A DNA stretch of 49,762 nucleotides from Cyclobacteriaceae bacterium (GTDB taxonomy: Bacteria; Bacteroidota; Bacteroidia; Cytophagales; Cyclobacteriaceae). The DNA lies in contig JAEUUF010000014.1 of NCBI GenBank assembly GCA_016787645.1, positions 1 through 49,762 of the forward strand, in the 5' to 3' direction. A program made the position numbers and the translations under genes. Of this stretch, positions 1 through 8,894 are shown piece by piece; the stretch's first letter is position 1, and each line of letters begins with the position of its first letter. The notes below the pieces were generated by a model. It searched no databases and was not told where the DNA came from. It saw only the letters and a program-made list of their open reading frames with translations.

Positions 1-15
1 TCCGCTCGAGACCTC
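1..15. repeat. attL core of the integrated island (probable tRNA 3' end)
   Basis: The sequence TCCGCTCGAGACCTC is repeated in the same orientation at 16229-16243, next to the tyrosine recombinase gene, so the two copies bracket the island. At the right end the repeat extends to GATTCCGCTCGAGACCTC, which fits a tRNA 3' end: the end of a T-loop (GATT), T-stem strand CCGCT, acceptor strand CGAGACC and discriminator T. The tRNA body would lie left of base 1 and is not seen. U73 would fit tRNA-Cys or tRNA-Gly; that identity is a guess. Confidence 0.7.
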
Positions 16-17
16 CG

Positions 18-56
18 AAACCCTTGAATCTTAATTGATTTGAGGGTTTTTTGTTT
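18..56 (+). terminator. Intrinsic terminator directly after attL
   Basis: Bases 18-30 pair with 37-49 (13 pairs including two G-U) around the loop TTAATT, followed by a T-rich tract. It starts two bases after the att core, so it would end transcription of the tRNA presumed to lie to the left. It probably came in with the island and replaces the native terminator now displaced to 16253. Confidence 0.75.
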
Positions 57-537
57 TATAGTGACACGCTTTGTGTCACAAGATCATCTACTGGAACCGA
101 ATCTGCATCAATGCAACACAATTTTTCAGAGTAATAGCGTCCAGTTCCAGTATTCCCAATTTTCTGTGTTATTCATTCTCACCATTGCGAGAATCGTGGC
201 CGATCCAGAACAATTGTTTCGCATACGTGAGGCCCATTTTTGCGAGTCGGTATCATCTAATGGCAGTGCCCCTTGGTAAGTCTTCATAGATTCTTCTTCA
301 AGTCGGGCCATCTTTTTGGACTGATGATCGGGGTTACAGTACCGATCACTGTACGGTTATCCTGACAGATTGCATAAGTCTGCTTGACGGCGGAAGCCTC
401 CACACTAATTTGGCCTCATGGACATCAAGATAACCAAGATCGACACCGTGGAGGACAAGGAAATCTATGCGATTGATCACTCTGAGGAGGTCGCTGATGC
501 AACCCTATTGCATACTTTTTCTGTTTATCTTTGCATT
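57..537. other. Non-coding left flank of the island
   Basis: No convincing gene is seen; open frames here are short and unlike known families. It contains a perfect hairpin at 61-79 (GTGACAC, five-base loop, GTGTCAC) just inside attL, which could be a recombinase or excisionase site. A dyad TACAGT-N7-ACTGTA lies at 335-353 and a candidate promoter at 384-412. The dyad could be an operator for the metal cargo, but no regulator gene is encoded beside it. Confidence 0.4.
384..412 (+). promoter_or_regulatory. Candidate promoter of the metal-resistance cluster
   Basis: TTG at 384-386 is followed by 19 bases and TAATTTG at 406-412, close to the Bacteroidetes -33/-7 pattern. It is the only such match noticed between the left end and the DUF6660-like gene. 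If that gene starts at 538 the leader would be roughly 120 bases. Confidence 0.3.
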
Positions 538-858
538 GTGAAAGGCATCTGTTTCATCTTGGCTCTATTTATAGCTTTCATGACGGTCTATCCGTGCAGC
601 GACGGTCATACCTGCCAGGATGAACAACGAATCGAGATTTCTACACATGACCAAGCCAATCACGGACACAGCAGTACTAAGCAAAATCTTTGTACACCTT
701 TTTGTATCTGTGCTTGTTGCGCATCACATGTTCAGGTCAGTAACCTCACCAATCCAAACTTTTCAGGTCGATCTCACAACACTAAGTTAGTTACCCTCTA
801 CCAGGAAAGGCCTGTGCTCAACAGCAGCCATTCCATCTGGCAGCCGCCCAAAATTTAG
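538..858 (+). CDS. Small DUF6660-like exported protein of a metal efflux locus
   Basis: The predicted protein has 106 residues. It begins with a hydrophobic signal-like segment (KGICFILALFIAFM) and has a Cys/His-rich middle (PCSDGHTCQDE, then His residues, then CTPFCICACC). This pattern resembles the DUF6660 family, small secreted or periplasmic proteins commonly found just before CusA/CzcA pumps in Bacteroidota; their function is not established. The frame is open from an ATG at 418, but those 40 extra residues precede the signal segment and are probably not translated, so the GTG at 538 is preferred. An 8-bp hairpin follows the stop at 869-887. A periplasmic metal-binding or sensing role is inferred only from composition and position. 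Confidence 0.55.
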   Translation: MKGICFILALFIAFMTVYPCSDGHTCQDEQRIEISTHDQANHGHSSTKQNLCTPFCICACCASHVQVSNLTNPNFSGRSHNTKLVTLYQERPVLNSSHSIWQPPKI

Positions 859-868
859 GTCCCATCCT

Positions 869-887
869 TTCCTTAACGTTTAAGGAA
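869..887. other. Hairpin in the 230-base gap before the RND pump gene
   Basis: TTCCTTAA and TTAAGGAA form a perfect 8-bp stem with a three-base loop, ten bases after the DUF6660-like stop. There is no T-run, so it is more likely an attenuator-like or RNA-stability structure than a terminator. Nothing else is evident in 859-1091. Confidence 0.35.
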
Positions 888-1091
888 CCAGTTTGCGTAA
901 GGCATACCTGTTTTCGGTATTCTACATATTCTGGTGTTCGCGGAAAAAACCAGAGACAAAAGCTCAAAAATCACGGCCATGAAAGTATTGCGATAGGTCT
1001 TAACAAGCATATTAATCGCTGCCATTGTCGTGATAATAATTGTGAGCCTCGTGTTCCAATTCATAAACATTAATGAAAAACTCTTGAAAAA

Positions 1092-4000
1092 ATGTTAGAC
1101 AGGATCATTCACTATTCAATAAACAATAAGCTGGTAATAGGCCTGCTGACGCTCGGCATCATTGCCTGGGGAGCATACTCTTTAACACAGCTCCCGATAG
1201 ATGCCGTACCGGACATCACGAATAACCAAGTTCAGATTTTAACCATGGCACCAGCACAATCCGCACTGGACATCGAAAGACAAGTCACTTTTCCTGTCGA
1301 GCAGACAATGTCCACCATTCACGACATCAAGGAGATCAGAAGTTTTTCGAGATTCGGGCTGTCGGTTGTCACAATCGTTTTTCATGACAATGTAAATGTG
1401 TATTGGGCACGCCAGCAAGTAAACGAAAGGCTCACACTGGCTTCAAACCAGATTCCTCCAGGTGTAGGTACTCCGGAAATGGCTCCAATCATTACCGGCC
1501 TTGGTGAAATTTACCAATACATTATTAAGCCGGAGAAAGGTTTTGAAGACAAATACAGCGCAATGGAGCTTCGCAGCATTCAGGACTGGATCGTGCGGAG
1601 ACAACTGTTGGGCACACCTGGTGTCGCTGATGTCGCCAGCTTCGGAGGCTACTTGAAGCAATACGAGATCGCGCTTGACCCTGACAAGCTAAGAAGTTAC
1701 GATCTCGGCATTAATGATATTTTCACTGCACTTGAAAAGAATAATCAGAATACAGGAGGCGCCTACATTGATAAGAAACCCAATGTCTGGTTTATTCGGA
1801 GTGAGGGCCTTATTACTTCGGTGGATGACATCGGAAAAATAGTTGTGAAAAATACATCAAGCGGAATTCCCGTTCTTATCCGGAACGTAGCGGATGTTCG
1901 CTTCGGGTACGCCAATCGCTATGGCGCCATGACTTATAACAATGAAGGCGAAGTTGTAGGGGCAATTGTTCATATGCTGAGAGGTGAGAATTCCAACGCG
2001 GTGGTTGATCGCGTGAAAGCTAGAATAGAGCAGATCAAGAAGAACCTTCCTAAAGGTGTAACGATTGAATCCTTCATCGACCGGAGCAAGTTGGTAACCC
2101 GCGCAATTGGTACTGTCGAGAAAAATCTGATTGAGGGGGCTTTGATCGTAATTGGAGTGCTGGTTCTTTTTCTCGGTAACCTGCGCGCTGGATTAATTGT
2201 GGCTTCGGTTATTCCGCTCGCTATGTTGTTTGCCGTTTCGCTGATGCACGTCTTTGGCGTCTCTGGAAACCTGATGAGCCTCGGGGCTATAGATTTTGGA
2301 TTGATTGTGGATGGCGCGGTAATTATAGTGGAGGCAACCATGCATCATCTTGGCCTCAGGAATATTTCAGCAAGGATGTCGCAAAGAGAAATGGATGAAG
2401 AAGTCTACTTGTCGGCATCGAAGATCAGAACTTCAGCAGCCTTTGGTGAGATCATTATTCTTATAGTTTACCTACCCATTCTGGCACTGGTTGGCATCGA
2501 AGGCAAAATGTTCAAGCCGATGGCGCAGACGGTAAGCTTTGCAATTTTGGGAGCTTTTCTTTTTTCACTCACCTACGTACCGATGATGTCGGCCCTTTTC
2601 CTGAGCAAGAACCCACAACATAAACGTAACTTCTCCGACAGGATGATGGATTTCTTCCATCGTATCTATCAGCCGGCAATTAACGGGGCTTTGCAAAGAA
2701 AACTTATAGTGGTGGTCACGGCAATAGTACTTTTTCTCGTGAGCCTGTTTTTATTTCAGAATATGGGCGGTGAGTTTTTACCTACGCTCGAAGAAGGTGA
2801 TTTTGCCCTGGAGACAAGAACCCTCACGGGAAGCAGCTTGTCGTATACCATTGACGCGACTCAAACGGCAGCAGAAATTCTATTAAAGGAATTTCCCGAT
2901 GAGGTGAAGGAAGTAGTAAACAAAATTGGAACATCTGAAATTCCCACGGACCCCATGCCGATTGAAGCCTGTGATATTATGGTGATACTCAAGGACAAGA
3001 GCAATTGGAAAAAAGCTCATGGAAGAGAAGAACTGGCGGAGAAGATGGCAGAGGCATTGGAAGACCTCCCGGGCGTTACGTTCGGGTTTCAACAGCCGAT
3101 CCAGATGCGGTTCAATGAGTTGATGACAGGAGTTCGTCAAGATGTTGCTGTGAAAATATTTGGAGAGGATCTGGAGGTGCTGACCGGACTCTCACAACAA
3201 ATGGCAAAGATCGTCGGTACCGTTGAGGGCGCTCATGATTTGTATGTGGAAAAAATGACCGGCTTGCCTCAAATCGTCATTAACATCAATCGCGATGAGG
3301 TGGCCAAGTATGGTTTAAACATTGAGGATATAAACCGGGCGATCAAAACGGCATTTGCCGGACAATCTGCCGGACTGGTATACGAAGGAGAAAAGCGATA
3401 TGACCTAACTGTCAGGCTCAGTTCGCAAAGTCGTCAGGGTATTGAAGATGTTCAAAATTTGTTTATCACTTCGCCTGCCGGAGACCAAGTACCACTCAAG
3501 CAATTGGCGGACGTTGATTTCAAGATTGGGCCGAATCAGATTCAACGTGAAGATGCAAAGCGAAGAATAATTGTTGGCTTTAACGTAAGAGGTCGTGACG
3601 TGGCCAGCATCGTTCAGGAACTTCAGCAGAAAGTAAATAGTCAAATTAATTTTCCGCCCGGCTATTTCCCGACCTACGGAGGTCAGTTTGAAAACCTCAA
3701 AGAGGCACAGGCAAGATTGTCTATCGCTGTTCCAGTGGCTCTCCTGTTGATATTTCTTTTATTGTTCTTCACTTTTCATTCGCTGAAAGAATCCGCGCTC
3801 ATCTTCATGGCCATTCCGATGGCAGCTATCGGTGGGGTCTTTGCCCTGTTAATTAGGGGGATGCCCTTCAGTATTTCGGCCGGTATTGGGTTCATTGCCC
3901 TGTTTGGCGTGGCAGTGTTAAATGGCATCGTGCTTATAGCTGAGTTCAACAGGCTGAGGAAGGAAGGAATGACAGACCTTTATGAAATTGTGAGGAAGGG

Positions 4001-4229
4001 AACACAAATCCGCTTACGACCGGTGCTCATGACGGCCGCTGTCGCTTCACTCGGTTTTCTGCCGATGGCCCTCGCAACCAGCGCAGGGGCTGAAGTTCAA
4101 AAACCATTGGCCACCGTAGTTATCGGTGGGTTGGTCAGTTCAACGCTGCTTACACTGATCGTGCTCCCTTGCCTTTATATATACTTTGAAAAGTTAGGAT
4201 CGAAACAAACGAGTACACAGACGATATGA
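1092..4229 (+). CDS. czcA: CzcA-type heavy-metal efflux RND transporter
   Basis: This is the inner-membrane proton-driven pump of a tripartite divalent metal exporter. At 1045 residues it has normal family length. It shows the RND layout: TM1 near the N-terminus, a periplasmic loop, a TM block around 345-500, a second loop, and a TM block around 875-1035. The TM4 motif DFGLIVDGAVIIVE (D401, D407, E414) matches the Zn/Co/Cd/Ni-type HME pumps rather than the Cu/Ag CusA type, which lacks the first acidic residue. Unlike many Bacteroidota homologues it is not fused to a TolC domain; that protein is encoded next, with an ATGA overlap. Divalent specificity is inferred from the motif; the exact metal is not determined. 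Confidence 0.93.
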   Translation: MLDRIIHYSINNKLVIGLLTLGIIAWGAYSLTQLPIDAVPDITNNQVQILTMAPAQSALDIERQVTFPVEQTMSTIHDIKEIRSFSRFGLSVVTIVFHDNVNVYWARQQVNERLTLASNQIPPGVGTPEMAPIITGLGEIYQYIIKPEKGFEDKYSAMELRSIQDWIVRRQLLGTPGVADVASFGGYLKQYEIALDPDKLRSYDLGINDIFTALEKNNQNTGGAYIDKKPNVWFIRSEGLITSVDDIGKIVVKNTSSGIPVLIRNVADVRFGYANRYGAMTYNNEGEVVGAIVHMLRGENSNAVVDRVKARIEQIKKNLPKGVTIESFIDRSKLVTRAIGTVEKNLIEGALIVIGVLVLFLGNLRAGLIVASVIPLAMLFAVSLMHVFGVSGNLMSLGAIDFGLIVDGAVIIVEATMHHLGLRNISARMSQREMDEEVYLSASKIRTSAAFGEIIILIVYLPILALVGIEGKMFKPMAQTVSFAILGAFLFSLTYVPMMSALFLSKNPQHKRNFSDRMMDFFHRIYQPAINGALQRKLIVVVTAIVLFLVSLFLFQNMGGEFLPTLEEGDFALETRTLTGSSLSYTIDATQTAAEILLKEFPDEVKEVVNKIGTSEIPTDPMPIEACDIMVILKDKSNWKKAHGREELAEKMAEALEDLPGVTFGFQQPIQMRFNELMTGVRQDVAVKIFGEDLEVLTGLSQQMAKIVGTVEGAHDLYVEKMTGLPQIVININRDEVAKYGLNIEDINRAIKTAFAGQSAGLVYEGEKRYDLTVRLSSQSRQGIEDVQNLFITSPAGDQVPLKQLADVDFKIGPNQIQREDAKRRIIVGFNVRGRDVASIVQELQQKVNSQINFPPGYFPTYGGQFENLKEAQARLSIAVPVALLLIFLLLFFTFHSLKESALIFMAIPMAAIGGVFALLIRGMPFSISAGIGFIALFGVAVLNGIVLIAEFNRLRKEGMTDLYEIVRKGTQIRLRPVLMTAAVASLGFLPMALATSAGAEVQKPLATVVIGGLVSSTLLTLIVLPCLYIYFEKLGSKQTSTQTI

Positions 4230-5452
4230 AAACGATAATCATAATTATTTTGGCCTGTTTTTCTTTTCGAACATTTGCTCAGTCCGGCAAGATCACAATT
4301 GACCAGGCTATTGAAATTGCACTGAAGAATAATGCAGGGATAAGGTCAGCCAGGTATGAAGTTGATCTTCAGAAAGAGTTGAAAAAAACTTCAATCGATC
4401 TACCCAAGACAAATATTTCTCTTCTCTATGGGCAATATAATAGCTTCGTGAATGACAACAATTTCACAGTAACTCAGGTTATACCTTTTTCAGCCCTTGG
4501 TAGTCAAGGCGCACTCAACAGATCCCTGGTGGTTTCAAGTGAATTGAAAAAGGCATCAACAGAAAATGAATTGATATACCAAGTCAGGCAGACTTATTTT
4601 CAACTTGCCTATTTGCAGACAAGGCATGGGTTGCTCATCCAGCAAGACAGTATTTATGAGGGTTTTCTGAAAGCAGCATCTGCCCGATACAAATCGGGTG
4701 AGGCTTATTTGCTTGAGGAAACGACCGCAGAGACCCAGCGAAACGAAGTACGGAATCAACTTCGGTTGAATGAGTCCTCCATAACGATCATGCGAACCCA
4801 ATTGAAGACATTGTTAAACAGCAACGTGTTGCCCGAGATTCCGCAAACCTCGTTGAGCCAGCTTTCATTTCCGGAAATGCCTGATACCACCGTGCTTTTA
4901 GCAAATCCGTCTCTGGCATATATGCGTCAGCAGGTTGACGTTGCTCAAAATCGCAAGCGGCTTGAGAACGCAAGGTTTGCACCTGATCTTATAGTGGGGT
5001 ACTTCAACCAGACACTTATTGATGTGGTTAATACGGAGAATGGTGCAGTGGCCAATCGCGGAAACCGCTTCACGGGTTTTCAGGTTGGTCTCGCTGTTCC
5101 ACTTTGGTTCCTGCCCCATCAGGGACGCGCCAAGGCGGCTGCATTTAATCAGAAGGCTGCCCAAAGTAATTACCAGTATTATCAGATCACTCTTCAGGGA
5201 CAATTGCAGCAGGCAGAACAACAATTCACAAAAAATATAAACAGTTTAGCCTACTATCAGACATCTGCCTTACCAAATGCTGATTTGATAATAAGGCAAG
5301 CGCAGATTGCATTTCGCCAGGGGCAAATTGGCTACACAGAATACCTGCTCAGTGTGAAAAACGCAATGAATCTGAGGGAAGGTTATTTGCAAACTCTTAA
5401 CGAGTACAACCAAAGCATTATTTACATAGAATATTTATCAGGCAATAAATAA
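4226..5452 (+). CDS. czcC: TolC/CzcC-family outer membrane efflux protein
   Basis: This is the outer membrane channel of the tripartite exporter, 408 residues long. A signal peptide is visible (IIIIILACFSFRTFAQ, likely cut after AQ). The mature part is the long, Gln/Ala-rich alpha-helical repeat typical of the outer membrane efflux family, with two repeats of about 190 residues starting ITIDQAIEIALKNN. The start codon overlaps the stop of the pump gene and the adaptor gene follows after seven bases, so the three are almost certainly one transcript. The family assignment is clear; the symbol is by context. Confidence 0.88.
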   Translation: MKTIIIIILACFSFRTFAQSGKITIDQAIEIALKNNAGIRSARYEVDLQKELKKTSIDLPKTNISLLYGQYNSFVNDNNFTVTQVIPFSALGSQGALNRSLVVSSELKKASTENELIYQVRQTYFQLAYLQTRHGLLIQQDSIYEGFLKAASARYKSGEAYLLEETTAETQRNEVRNQLRLNESSITIMRTQLKTLLNSNVLPEIPQTSLSQLSFPEMPDTTVLLANPSLAYMRQQVDVAQNRKRLENARFAPDLIVGYFNQTLIDVVNTENGAVANRGNRFTGFQVGLAVPLWFLPHQGRAKAAAFNQKAAQSNYQYYQITLQGQLQQAEQQFTKNINSLAYYQTSALPNADLIIRQAQIAFRQGQIGYTEYLLSVKNAMNLREGYLQTLNEYNQSIIYIEYLSGNK

Positions 5453-5459
5453 CAGAATC

Positions 5460-6674
5460 ATGAATCACAGATTAAAAACATATTATTCGCTCATCATATT
5501 TATTGTTTTCATTTTAACGATGTCATGTGTAAGCAAGACAAAAGAAGAGTCAACGCCAGAAGAAAATCGTCATAATGAAGAAGAGAACACGATTGAATTT
5601 ACGGAAGCTCAATACAAGACTGCTGCCATCGAATTGGGAAAAGTGGAACTAAAACAAATCAGTGGCACGATAAAAGTGAATGGCAAGCTGGATGTACCCC
5701 CACAGCAGATGGTAAGTATTTCTGTTCCCCTCGGTGGCTTTTTAAAAACCACTCCATTGCTTCAGGGTTCAAGGATCAAAAGAGGCCAGGTGATTGCTAC
5801 TATCGAGAATCTTGAATTTATTCGCTTGCAGCAAAATTATATTGAAGCCAGGAACCAGCTTGAGTTCGCCAAAGCCGATTACGACAGGCAACAGCAATTG
5901 GCTAAAGAAAATGTGAATGCACAAAAAACATTGCAGCAGTCGAAAACAACTTTTGCCAGTTGGGAAGTCAATCTCAGCAGCCTTCGTGAGCAATTAAAAA
6001 TGCTGAACATTGACCCAACTTCGTTGGAATCTGCTAACATAACCAGTACGATCAACTTATACTCTCCCATTGACGGCTACGTTACAGAAGTAAATGTAAA
6101 TATTGGGAAATACGTCAATCCTACCGATATTCTTTTTGAGATTGTTGACACGCAGCATCTGCACGCGGAACTCACGGTGTTTGAAAAAGATATTCCGAAA
6201 CTTAAAATTGGTCAGAAGGTTCGGTTCACATTGGCCAACGAAACAAAGGAAAGGATGGCTACGGTCTACCTATTGGGTAGAAAGATTGGTGCAGACCGAA
6301 CTATCCGGATTCATTGTCACATCGATAAAGAAGATACGAACTTGCTTCCCGGAATGTACCTGAAGGCCGTTGTTGAAACAGGAGGTTTGGAAGTTCAGGC
6401 CCTGCCAGAGAAGGCGATTATTGATTACCAGGGAAAGAAGTACATTTTCTATCAACTCACTGAACAACCCCACATCGCTATGAAAGATGAAGACCCCGGG
6501 CAACACAAACAGGAATATCATTTCACGATGATTGAGATTCAAACCGGCAATAGTGAATTAGGTTTTACAGAAGTGATGCTTCCTCGCGATTTTGAGACAG
6601 AAAAAGCTCAAATTGTAGTTAAGAATGCTTACGCCATTCTTTCCAAAATGAAGAATACTGAAAAGGAAGAATAA
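5460..6674 (+). CDS. czcB: Periplasmic adaptor (membrane fusion protein) of the metal RND pump
   Basis: The 404-residue protein begins with a hydrophobic segment ending at C23 (FILTMSC), which suggests a lipoprotein anchored in the membrane. It continues with a charged linker and an adaptor core: barrel-sandwich halves (VSISVPLGGFL; NLYSPIDGYVTEVNVNIG) flank a helical hairpin at roughly 120-185, followed by a beta-barrel domain. This is the CusB/CzcB/HlyD architecture. It bridges the pump and the outer membrane channel. No N-terminal metal-binding extension such as a CusB Met cluster is visible, in keeping with a divalent substrate. It is seven bases after the channel gene and 15 before the ATPase gene. 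Confidence 0.9.
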   Translation: MNHRLKTYYSLIIFIVFILTMSCVSKTKEESTPEENRHNEEENTIEFTEAQYKTAAIELGKVELKQISGTIKVNGKLDVPPQQMVSISVPLGGFLKTTPLLQGSRIKRGQVIATIENLEFIRLQQNYIEARNQLEFAKADYDRQQQLAKENVNAQKTLQQSKTTFASWEVNLSSLREQLKMLNIDPTSLESANITSTINLYSPIDGYVTEVNVNIGKYVNPTDILFEIVDTQHLHAELTVFEKDIPKLKIGQKVRFTLANETKERMATVYLLGRKIGADRTIRIHCHIDKEDTNLLPGMYLKAVVETGGLEVQALPEKAIIDYQGKKYIFYQLTEQPHIAMKDEDPGQHKQEYHFTMIEIQTGNSELGFTEVMLPRDFETEKAQIVVKNAYAILSKMKNTEKEE

Positions 6675-6688
6675 CAAACAGGCACCCC

Positions 6689-8692
6689 ATGATTAATACT
6701 AATCCGAACCACAAGCATACCTACGATGAGCATGGCAACATGACTTGCTGTTCGTTGGAGGAAAAAATATATGCAGTTACTGAAGGCCAGGATTTGTCGA
6801 ACCAAACGCATCAGCATGCAGGTAAAGCAACAGCTGGCATCGACTTGCGCCCATACCTGCCGGCTTCAATAAGTTTTGTATTGCTGCTGGCAGGAATTGT
6901 TGCAGACAATTTCATCAGGATAACTTTTTTTCAAGGATATGTGCGGCTGATTTGGTTTGCCATCTCTTATCTGCCAGTAGGCTGGCCGGTAATGAAAGAT
7001 GCGATCAAGGCTTTTAAGAAGAGTGAAGTCTTTACAGAATTTTTCCTCATGTCAATTGCTACACTCGGTGCATTCTATATAGGCCAGTACCCAGAAGGCG
7101 TGGCGGTCATGCTGTTTTATGCGGTGGGCGAATTGTTCCAGAGCGCAGCTGTAAACCGGGCCAAACGAAATATCAAAGCCTTGCTCGACATCCGTCCGGA
7201 CATAGCTATTGTGAAACGCAATAATCAATTCATTTCGGTAAAACCAGAAACAGTATCAATCGGCGAGGTCATACTGGTAAAAGCAGGTGAGAAAGTTCCC
7301 TTGGATGGGAAGATGCTAAGTGAAAAGAGCAGTTTCAATACAGCAGCTCTCACAGGCGAAAGCAAACCGAAAATCATTGAGGTCGGAGAAGATGTTCTGG
7401 CAGGGATGTTGAATCTCGACAAAGTAGTGGAGATAAAAGTTGCCAAAAAATTCACTGACAGTTCCATCGCTCGAATCCTTGAACTTGTTCAAAACGCCAC
7501 TTCGCGTAAAGCGAAAACGGAGTTGTTCATCCGCAAGTTTGCAAAAATCTATACACCAATCGTATCGGGGTTAGCTGTAGCCCTTACATTTGTTCCTTTC
7601 ATCTTCGTTCAGGAGTATATTTTCAATGAATGGCTCTACCGTGCATTAATTTTTCTCGTGATCTCCTGTCCATGTGCATTAGTGGTCTCCATTCCGCTCG
7701 GATATTTCGGTGGTATTGGAGCGGCCTCGCGCAACGGAATCTTGTTCAAAGGCTCCAACTACCTGGAACTGATGACAAAAGTCAACACAGTAGTGATGGA
7801 TAAAACAGGGACACTCACCAAAGGAGTGTTCAAGGTTCAAAAAGTAGAAACACCACTGGACAAAGATGAATTTATTCAGCTCGTTGCGGCCTTGGAGAAA
7901 AACTCTACTCATCCGATAGCGAAAGCCATCGCGGACTATGCTGAAACGTCATCACTTCAGGCTGCTAACGTTGAAGAAATTCCCGGACACGGTTTAAGAG
8001 GTGAGGTAAAAGGGAAACAAGTCCTGGCCGGAAATACAAGATTGTTATTGAGGTTTGGTATCGCCTATGATAAATCCATTGATGCGATTACTGATACGGT
8101 GGTGGTAACAGCCATCGATGGAAACTATTCAGGATATATTACGATTGCAGATGAAATTAAAGAAGATGCAGAACTTGCTGTCAAATCCATGCATGAAAAT
8201 GGGGTTGGGCAAATCGTCATGCTTTCGGGGGATAAAACCTCTATTGTACAGCAAATAGCAGCCTTTTTGGGAATTGATTCTGCTTTCGGAGATTTATTGC
8301 CTGAGCAAAAAGTCCAGAAGGTCGAAGAAATAAAAAAAGACCAATTAAAAGTAGTTGCCTTTGTGGGCGATGGAATTAATGATGCGCCTGTCCTGGCATT
8401 GAGTGATGTTGGAATTGCTATGGGGGGATTGGGAAGTGATGCGGCTATCGAAACAGCTGATGTTGTTATTCAAACTGATCAGCCTTCGAAGATTGCGACT
8501 GCCATCAAAATCGGCAAAGCCACTAACAAAGTCGTTTGGCAGAATATTGCGTTTGCTTTTGGCGTAAAGATAATTGTACTCGCCCTTGGCGCAGGAGGGT
8601 TGGCAACCATGTGGGAAGCTGTGTTTGCTGATGTGGGAGTGGCTTTGCTTGCGATTTTTAATGCAGTGAGGATACAAAGGATGAGATTTTAA
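6689..8692 (+). CDS. zntA: P1B-2-type heavy-metal exporting ATPase (Zn/Cd/Pb class)
   Basis: This ATP-driven metal exporter of 667 residues has all P-type motifs: TGES (222-225), the membrane CPC site (C327, C329, with SIP following), the phosphorylation loop DKTGTLT (D371), and GDGINDAP in the hinge. The terminal membrane segment has the Lys and Asp (KIIVLALG; DVGVALL) that mark the P1B-2 Zn/Cd/Pb class rather than Cu. The usual N-terminal HMA domain with CxxC is missing. In its place are about 50 residues rich in His and with a CC pair (NHKH, TCC, HQH), which may bind metal. It would move metal to the periplasm for the adjoining RND pump to expel. Confidence 0.92.
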   Translation: MINTNPNHKHTYDEHGNMTCCSLEEKIYAVTEGQDLSNQTHQHAGKATAGIDLRPYLPASISFVLLLAGIVADNFIRITFFQGYVRLIWFAISYLPVGWPVMKDAIKAFKKSEVFTEFFLMSIATLGAFYIGQYPEGVAVMLFYAVGELFQSAAVNRAKRNIKALLDIRPDIAIVKRNNQFISVKPETVSIGEVILVKAGEKVPLDGKMLSEKSSFNTAALTGESKPKIIEVGEDVLAGMLNLDKVVEIKVAKKFTDSSIARILELVQNATSRKAKTELFIRKFAKIYTPIVSGLAVALTFVPFIFVQEYIFNEWLYRALIFLVISCPCALVVSIPLGYFGGIGAASRNGILFKGSNYLELMTKVNTVVMDKTGTLTKGVFKVQKVETPLDKDEFIQLVAALEKNSTHPIAKAIADYAETSSLQAANVEEIPGHGLRGEVKGKQVLAGNTRLLLRFGIAYDKSIDAITDTVVVTAIDGNYSGYITIADEIKEDAELAVKSMHENGVGQIVMLSGDKTSIVQQIAAFLGIDSAFGDLLPEQKVQKVEEIKKDQLKVVAFVGDGINDAPVLALSDVGIAMGGLGSDAAIETADVVIQTDQPSKIATAIKIGKATNKVVWQNIAFAFGVKIIVLALGAGGLATMWEAVFADVGVALLAIFNAVRIQRMRF

Positions 8693-8894
8693 ATTTTGAT
8701 CACTCAAAGAAGAATTATTGTAGCAAATGCCTAAAAGCGGTTGTGTGTTCTGTTCTTATGGAACGGTTAAGTGCCCTCCCATGCAGATACAAAAAGATTG
8801 TTGTTCCTAACAACATTTGCCAGCTTCACAATCGAGGTGGAGCAAACGTGCATTAAATACCATAACTTTAGTGACTTAAAAGCTTCTCAGAAAA

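Noticed and set aside
126-311. Minus-strand open frame of 61 codons in the island's left flank
   Set aside because: No recognisable family, signal or neighbour link; composition looks like a chance frame in non-coding DNA.
873-1070. Minus-strand open frame of 65 codons before the RND pump gene
   Set aside because: It would oppose the metal operon in its short leader region, overlaps the hairpin at 869-887, and resembles nothing known.
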